Source of the DNA: Cryptomeria japonica
Taxonomy: Eukaryota > Streptophyta > Pinopsida > Cupressales > Cupressaceae
Reading direction: 5' to 3'
Assembly: GCF_030272615.1 (NCBI RefSeq)
Contig: NC_081410.1
Coordinates: 256,293,533 to 256,357,532, forward strand
DNA: 64,000 nucleotides
Part shown: positions 58,220-64,000 of the stretch, piece by piece
How positions within the stretch are numbered: position 1 is the stretch's first letter
Layout: each line of letters opens with the position of its first letter
Notes under the pieces: model-generated
What the model was told of the DNA's origin: nothing
The model's input: only the letters and a program-made list of their open reading frames with translations
Database searches by the model: none
Program-made: the position numbers and the translations under genes

Positions 58220-60057
58220 CTATCTCTCAGCCTCTCCCTCATCGCCAGGTGGAGGAGGAGGAGTATGCTGTCTAGGATCCTGACAAGGTGCCCGAGCTCC
58301 CTCCGACCATGCCATGTACTGTGAGTAGGGGACAACCTGTTGCTCTAATGGAACTGCTACACTGTAAGCCACAACATAGTAAGCCCCCCGACTAGTCTGG
58401 TGCAAAACCTCCTGCTAAAGAGTGTCTCGCTCTGCTCTCATCACTGCAACCTGACTATCACACTCTGCTCTGAGCTCCACCAGCTAACGATCTCACTCCA
58501 CCCCAAGCTCTACTAGTTGTCGATCTCGCTCCACTAGCTGAGTCTATGCCACTATCAACTGTGATTGCAGATTTGCTAGACGTGCTCTCATCGACCACGC
58601 TGCGTCGGTCCCCTGCTCTCTCGTAGCTCTCCACCTCCATCTCCACCTCCAGCTCCACCTTACTCCTCCTATCTCTATCGGACCTATCTTGGTGCTGCTC
58701 TCTCCTCCTCAGCTCCACCCAACCTCACACCTACACTCCCTAGGGATCCACCCTCACCCCTCTGCTATCCAATCCCAGTTGGAACCCTGTTGCTACTAGC
58801 ACCAGGATCGTCACCTGCCTACCTCAAAGCCTTGGCTCTCTATCCCTGTCCCTATCTCTGGCCCTATCCCTACCCCTGTGCGGGGGCATCATCCTCAACC
58901 TCCTCAATATGAGGTGCCTTCTCTGTCGGATCAAAAAATCTAGGGAATGGATGCTGCTAGAACCAATCCTTGTACTGGGGTAATACTCCCGCATCTACAA
59001 TATCACCCATGTAGTCCCATCGGAGTCACCGTAATCCACTCAACTCCTGCATACTCAAAGCATAAGATAACCTCGGTGCCCATCCCCACCTCTCCTCATC
59101 AACATATCTCGCGTACGCTGTGAACTCCTGCGAGATCCCCTGAGGCCTACCATACTATCTCATCATTCGAGATACCACGAACCATTCCACCATAGTTTGT
59201 GATCTACCAATGAGTGGGCATGTAACAAATAGGTCTCTGCGTATGATCCTCCAGTCAACCCATGGCTCTAGGCCCCTGTAAGGTCTCCATACCACGACTA
59301 TCAAATCATCTAGCTACCATCTCAAACAATCTATCTTACCCAGATGGGGCTAAGTAACATATCTAGAATACCTATACACAATAGGCTGACCAAGCTCTCT
59401 GCCATCATCTACAATCGGCCTGCATACTGGGCGGTGATCCCAGACCCATACCTATAAAATCAAGACTCCTGCAGCCATAATCTTCCCCTCCTGGAAGATG
59501 ATCTCATGCATCTTGTGATACATGCATGCTAATATACAAGAGCCCTAGCCTAGTCTCCAACGGGTCTCAACAAGTCTCTCTAGCATCCAGCCCCATCCAC
59601 AAAGGAATCCCTACTGTCCCCTATCCAACATCAAAAAGTAGCCGATAAAACCTGCTAGGATGCAAGCCAGAGGAAACTCCTCACTGTACTTGCTCATCAT
59701 AATGTCCCAACTGATATAACGTGTCAAGATATCTGGATCCCTGAATACATGTCTGGCAACCTATAATCCAAGAAGATGTGTTGCATCATAATCTACCATA
59801 CCCCTAGCAAAAGGGATATGAAGAATCTTGTAAACATCCTCGAGAGTGATGGTCATCTCCCCAACTGGCAAATGGAAGGTGTTATGCTCATAATGAAATC
59901 TCTCAACTAGCGCTGTGAGCATTCCGTGATTCACACGGATATCTGGTAAACCAAGAAGGTGGGTGAAACCACACAAATCAATATGTGTCTGCTCAACATC
60001 TGACAACTATCAAACTAATGTCATAGTGGGTAGGTAGACACATCTAAAAAGAACATG
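58220..60057 (-). pseudogene. Antisense plant mobile domain (PMD) protein carried by Gypsy-5
   Basis: About 610 codons read from about 60057 down to 58220, opposite to gag-pol. N-terminal PMD signature: LLGLPDIRVNHGMLTALVER then THTFHLP-like (NTFHLPVGEMTITLEDVYK). Then IPFARG, FPLACILAGFIGYFLML, and the late PMD blocks LILxVWVWDHRP and LDDLIVVVWRPYRGLEPW. The C-terminus is Gly/Arg/Glu-rich and then coiled coil with heptads (RARLANLQSQL, ERDRQLVELGVE, AECDSQVAVMRAERD) and a Pro-rich end. PMD proteins (MAIN/MAIL1 family) occur as host silencing factors and as passengers in plant transposons. The frame from 60012 to about 58617 has about 21 stops, about 18 of them TAG, and no obvious indel; one shift in a GAGAG run near 58615 leads into the coiled-coil frame. 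Not translatable now. Confidence 0.85.
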
Positions 60058-61160
60058 AGGCAATCGAACCTGCAAAAATCAAACAATGAAGTATCAGAAA
60101 ACATTCCAAATAAGACTACAAGAGAAGTAAAACATCACGCAAATTCAACTACGTCAATTGCCAAGTCAAAATTTCAAGTTTGGACCTTAAAAAATGCTCA
60201 CTATTTTCCAAATGACAAAACACAGAAGGGCAGAAACTCATATGAGTCAGGATTGGGCTTCGTACGACAAAAGATCCCCATACGACACAAGAATAGATTT
60301 CAGACGACAAAATGGTCTCTTATGAATGTCGTCATACGATAGAAGGGTAGGTGTCACACGACAAAACTAATGACCCTAAATGATAAAACAAACTTTAACA
60401 ATTTATCGTACGAGACAGGATCCTATCTTGCACAACAAAACGTGAAAACCCGATTTCAACGTGCCAAAAACTTGAAAAATCAACAAAAAAATTCAAAATT
60501 GGAATGAATAAAAGGCTTAAGATCGATCACTTACCGCTGGCTCATAGTTACGGGGTCTATTATGTCATCTCTAGTGCTCGAATCGATGCTCACAAGTGGG
60601 AACCACCATTTTTATTTGCAGAAGGCTTTTCAAATTTTCAAACTTGGAGGGTTAAAATGATTTGAAAATGACACTTTTACCCCTTATATAGCCAAAACCC
60701 TAATTTTTCAACTTGCTCCGATGGACATGAAAATTGTACCCTTAGATAATTTGCCCGTTTTGATTCCATTTTCGGGATTGAAATTGAAATATGAGATCAT
60801 TTTCCTAGTTAATTTCACACTTAGCACTTTTTCATCAGAAGCTCATTCTTTCTTCAAATTGCACTCAATTTGTCATAAATCAATGTTGTATCTCAATTTC
60901 ATTCTATAAAACAACTTTGTGCTCAACTTCAACATCAACGCCAAATTTTCAAAAATTCCTTTGAATCATTTGTGCTCAAATCATTATCATCGCTAAAAAT
61001 TGCCTATAATCATGTACCCTTGCTATCTTTCGATTTCGTTCTCAAGGGGGCATACTCATGACCTCACATCTTCAAAGTCGAGAAAATTTTCAAATATTCA
61101 TGAAAAGTCAAGCAAAAATCCTTTCAACTAAAGAAAAAAAATTTCTTATTGCTAAGGGGC
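60058..61160 (-). other. Region 5' of the antisense PMD ORF
   Basis: Contains TCGTACGACAAAAG (60260), CATACGACACAAG (60279), CACACGACAAAAC (60355) and ATCGTACGAGACAGGATCC (60406). Read on the minus strand these become TTTTGTCGTACGA and GATCCTGTCTCGTACGAT, matching the motif in the sense leader. No coding homology. It may hold the antisense promoter. Confidence 0.5.
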
Positions 61161-61660
61161 ATCTTAGCTTTATCGCTTCACATCAAGTTGAGATCTCTCG
61201 ATCATTTGAATCGAATCAATCGCTAGGGGCATATCAGCTTCATCATTTCATATCAAGCTGATATTTGTCTTCATCTGAATCTGTCTCTTAACGTTAATCA
61301 GTTTCATCACTTTTCATCAAGCTGATTATTCGTTTAAACTCAACCAAGGGTTTAAAGAGTATCTTCGATCACACGCTCAATCTAAGCAGCTGTTCAGTTT
61401 CATCGCATCAAATCAAGCTGGATAGTTTATCTTCGCTCATCGTATCTTGATCCATCAAGTTCAAGATTGATTTTTATCTTCGCTCACTGTGTCTAGTTCA
61501 ATCAAGTTCTAGATCAGTAAGATCTGCTTCTTGATCAATCAAGTTCAAGTTCGGTATATTTGCTCTCTATCGTTCCTAGTTCAATCAAGTTCGGGATCGG
61601 TATTGCTTTAATCAGACTTTGTTCAACTTCATTGCTTCAAATCAAGCTAAACACCTTGCT
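61160..61660. repeat. Cluster of short inverted-repeat units before the 3' LTR
   Basis: At least five units of the form CAGCTTCATCRCTTCAAATC then AAGCTGA, near 61168, 61230, 61300, 61395 and 61625. Each can pair AGCTT with AAGCT. Interspersed ATCAAGTTC...ATCGGTAT units occur between 61430 and 61700. Confidence 0.65.
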
Positions 61661-61748
61661 CTTCATTTGGTTTATGATCAATCAAGTTCAGAACTGGTAT
61701 CTCCTAGATATCACATATTCTTTGAACCAATGCACTGCTCGCACATTA

Positions 61749-61765
61749 ATTCAAAGAAAGGCAAA
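61749..61765 (+). other. Polypurine tract of Gypsy-5
   Basis: AAAGAAAGGCAAA directly before the 3' LTR start. Confidence 0.65.
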
Positions 61766-62918
61766 TATAATACCCTAAAAATGGTCATCTAAACCATGGG
61801 CCCCTAATCTTGACAACATCACCAAGGTCCTAACCAAAGGCAATTAAATCAATCTTGAGCACATTATTAATTCTTCAATCATCAAATATCACATGGCAAG
61901 TCAATTACTTAATATTAATTAAATATTTATTTAATTAATTGAATCATTCCAAGAAAATCATTTTTTAAGCAATTATCCTATTTAATTTATTAAATATCCT
62001 TGCATATTTAATTAATTAATAAATTTGCCATTTAATCATGCAAAAAAGAATTAATTTATTACAAAAGAGGAATTAATTACAAAGCAAGAGTTCAATTGAA
62101 AATAAAATAAAAGAATTGAATTGAGAGAGAAATCAAACTTGAGATTTTTTTTTTTTCTTCTAAATTTAGAACTTGAAATCAGAAAAGCAATTAAATGAAT
62201 TATTAATCATTCTCTAAAATTGGAACTCAAAGCTTTTCAGAAAAAGAAGTCCAGTTGCATTGAAAAGACTCTTTTCTTGAATAAATCAAAGAATTGTCTA
62301 TTTTTATCAAAAGTGCATGGAATTAATTAATTCTTATTTCTAATGCAACTTGAACTTCCTATCTAAATGCATTTCAATTAAACTATAATTGGAATCTATC
62401 TCAAAGTTAACTGAACATGATTTCTCAATTATTTTCAATTAATCCTAAATTGAGCTTTTTCATCATCTCTCTTTTAATTCTCTATAAATTCAGCCTTTAG
62501 CTCTCATCCAATTTACCTTAAAGATTTTTGAGAACACGATTGGAGATTATTATTATGCTGATTTTTGCTCTGGAGTCATTGAATATATTGTGCTTTTTTT
62601 AGATTATTTGCATCCATATTGCTTGAATCCATTATTGCTTGAATTCGTTATTGCTTGAATTATTCATCCATCTTGCATCTATTGTAGCTTAATATCATGC
62701 TCATATAGATTAAATCCTTCATCTTGGTGTAGTCTAGTCACTGGTATTGCTTATAAAAATCTAAGAGCAATCTTACTCACATCTTTTAGAAGGAAATTAG
62801 TCGCTTTCTTATGGTTTATTATTTATTGATTATTGATTTACTAACCATACATGTAATGACTTAATTGAAGTGTTGTGCCGACAACTATAGATCCTTATTT
62901 CACTTTTTCACACACATA
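61766..62918 (+). repeat. 3' LTR of Gypsy-5
   Basis: 1153 bp; starts TATAATACCC (terminal TG changed to TA) and ends CACACATA next to GGTGT. Confidence 0.93.
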
Positions 62919-62923
62919 GGTGT

Positions 62924-63763
62924 TGGTGCAACTTTTGGTAGAGTTTCAGGATGTTGGTGATCATGTTCGAGACTTGGTGGATGGAGATCATTGTTGTAGT
63001 GTGTGGACCTATAATGGGTCCCGGTTGATCTAGGTTATGGACTGACTTTAATGTAACGTGTGGATTGGACCTCTCGATGTGTTTCTAGGATGTCTTATGT
63101 GTTGGATATTATTTGTTTGCTCTAAGGCTGACATGGTTTGTAATTATGTAATTGGTTTATTATCTGGTGGCCAACCTAATTTTTTATGGTTGAGGGTTTG
63201 TATATATAGATGTATGATCTCATTGTAGATCATCATGGTATGGGAAATGGATATGTAATGTGCAAATAATGTAATATCATTTAAGCAGAGGATTTGGTTG
63301 ATCATTGGAGATCGAATTGGGTTTATTTAAGAGGATTCAGTCCTTCGGTATTGAGCTTAATTGGAACTGTACTCAAGCATAGGAGATGCTATCTTTTGCA
63401 GTTCAACACTTCTCCGAATTGTAGTATGGATTTCTATGTTGTCAGTGAGACTCCTTTTGTGACGAGCAGTGCGCTCTAGGCTATTGGCCTTCCTTCAAGT
63501 GCAGGACCCTTAATTGTAATTCACATACTTACTACATAAGTATTATCTGACTGTGGGTAGGCTTCCCACCGTGGTTTTTCCCTTTACTGGGTTTTCCACA
63601 TATAAATCTTGGTGTCATGTGGATGGTTTTTATTCTATGATTATTGTTTATGATTAATTAGTTTAACTGCTATTCCAGTATTAATGTTTTGGGTTCTAGT
63701 AATATTTGACAACTGATTCACCCCCCCTCTCAGTTGTCTTCTGGTCATTTGAACTGTCTAACA
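62924..63763 (+). repeat. 3' LTR of Copia-4, right piece
   Basis: Matches 40427-41270 with roughly 8 percent difference in the first 120 bases by eye. Ends TCTAACA at 63763, then CTCAT. Confidence 0.92.
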
Positions 63764-64000
63764 CTCATCATCCAAGAAGTGCAGCTACAAAGTGTGGGGT
63801 TAAATGACCTCAAAGACCTCTACCAAGGTGACAAAGATTTTGGTGAAGCATATGATTTTTGCTCAAAGTTTGCTAATGCTTGCCATGTTGCCTATTTTGA
63901 TTTTATGTTGTAGGAAGACTTATTGTTTAAAGGACACCTACTTTGCATACAACGGTGCTCTATGAGGGACAATATCATCAAGGAGAAGCATCAAGGTAGT
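63764..64000 (+). pseudogene. pol: Gypsy-3 integrase start, part 2 (continues past window)
   Basis: Continues the frame of 37025-40089 after the Copia-4 insertion: IIQEVQLQSVGLNDLKDLYQ, GDKDFGEAYDFCSKF, a TAG where the family has Gln, then DLLFKGHLLCIQRCSMRDNI and IIKEKHQG. This is the linker and HHCC start of Ty3 integrase (LFKGxxLCIPxxSxRxxxIxExH). The His of the zinc finger is present; the core and any chromodomain are beyond 64000. Confidence 0.88.

Larger units (their letters stand above)
46269..62918 (+). mobile_element. Giant Tat-type Ty3/gypsy element Gypsy-5 with antisense PMD gene (16.65 kb)
   Basis: LTRs 46269-47419 and 61766-62918. Primer site of tRNA-Lys type at 47424. Order in sense: gag, protease, G-patch, RT, RNase H, second (archaeal-like) RNase H, integrase. 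Then, in antisense, an ORF for a plant mobile domain protein. Target duplication GGTGT at 46264-46268 and 62919-62923. The second RNase H, Lys primer site, great length and extra antisense ORF fit the Tat/Ogre group of plant Ty3 elements. LTR identity looks higher than in Copia-4, as nesting requires. Confidence 0.93.
40090..63763 (+). mobile_element. Ty1/copia retrotransposon Copia-4, interrupted in its 3' LTR
   Basis: 5' LTR 40090-41270, primer site 41273, gag-pol 41329-45544, polypurine tract near 45911-45923, 3' LTR in two parts (45935-46268 and 62924-63763) around Gypsy-5. Without Gypsy-5 it is about 7.0 kb. Target duplication CTCAC/CTCAT, one C/T difference. Inserted in Gypsy-3 just after its RNase H. 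Confidence 0.93.
35373..64000 (+). mobile_element. Ty3/gypsy retrotransposon Gypsy-3, split by Copia-4, runs off window
   Basis: Left part 35373-40089 (5' LTR, primer site, gag to RNase H), right part 63764-64000 (start of integrase). Between them lies Copia-4 with target copies CTCAC (40085-40089) and CTCAT (63764-63768). Removing the insertion lets the frame continue from ...EDALSRRVL into IIQEVQLQSVGL. The left border is inferred from the abrupt change after the Copia-1 polypurine tract. Confidence 0.85.

Noticed and set aside
58458-58718. 86-codon minus-strand frame rich in Arg/Glu/Ser within the PMD region
   Set aside because: The PMD and coiled-coil frames run through the same bases in other registers and fit the family; this frame is a shadow.
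58901-60006. PMD ORF as a host gene that Gypsy-5 merely landed beside
   Set aside because: It lies wholly between integrase and the 3' LTR of an element whose LTRs share a GGTGT target duplication, so it was carried in by the element.
31927-60057. Alternative genetic code reading TAG as glutamine
   Set aside because: TAG replaces Gln often, but TGA and TAA also occur, Trp positions become stops too, and the host gene ends in TAG. Methylation decay explains it better.

Overview
This is nuclear DNA of a seed plant with a large, retrotransposon-packed genome. The AT-rich background, a 7.3-kb intron in a single-copy-type gene and a stack of old nested LTR elements suggest a gymnosperm such as a conifer, but that is inference. 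There are no rRNA or tRNA genes, CRISPR arrays or bacterial features. Only one host gene is recognisable; nearly everything else identifiable is LTR retrotransposon.

Left end (1-7.4 kb): the 5' part of a Ty3/gypsy element on the minus strand (LTR 5147-6377, putative primer site, long leader with repeated GC-rich hairpins, gag-pro ORF 3976 down to 552). It lies next to a decayed gag relic (about 7390 to 6839). From 7.4 to 10.7 kb there are only diverged direct repeats and a possible LINE tail.

Host gene (about 10.7-20.4 kb): an armadillo-repeat protein with no visible U-box. Exon 1 is 11570-13075, a 7262-bp intron follows, and a last exon at 20338-20394 encodes the conserved C-terminal tail. 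TATA and G-box-like motifs lie upstream. From 20.4 to 26.2 kb I recognise no gene, only an LTR/primer-site relic near 23.6-23.9 kb.

Right end (26.2-64 kb): a stack of nested retrotransposons. Copia-1 (from about 26188) has Copia-2 (26352-30873, duplicated site ATTCT) inside its 5' LTR. Gypsy-3 follows from about 35373 and is split inside pol by Copia-4 (40090-63763, site CTCAC/CTCAT). Copia-4 has a 16.65-kb Tat-type gypsy, Gypsy-5 (46269-62918, site GGTGT), inside its 3' LTR. Gypsy-3 resumes in frame at 63764 and runs off the window.

The most interesting object is Gypsy-5: gag, protease, a G-patch domain, RT, two RNase H domains and integrase, plus, between integrase and 3' LTR, a long antisense ORF for a plant mobile domain (PMD) protein with a coiled-coil tail. 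Its sense leader and the region 5' of the antisense ORF share a TCGTACGA-type motif in opposite orientation. All elements are inactive. Most in-frame stops are TAG/TAA/TGA where the family has Gln or Trp, a pattern expected from decay of methylated cytosines.
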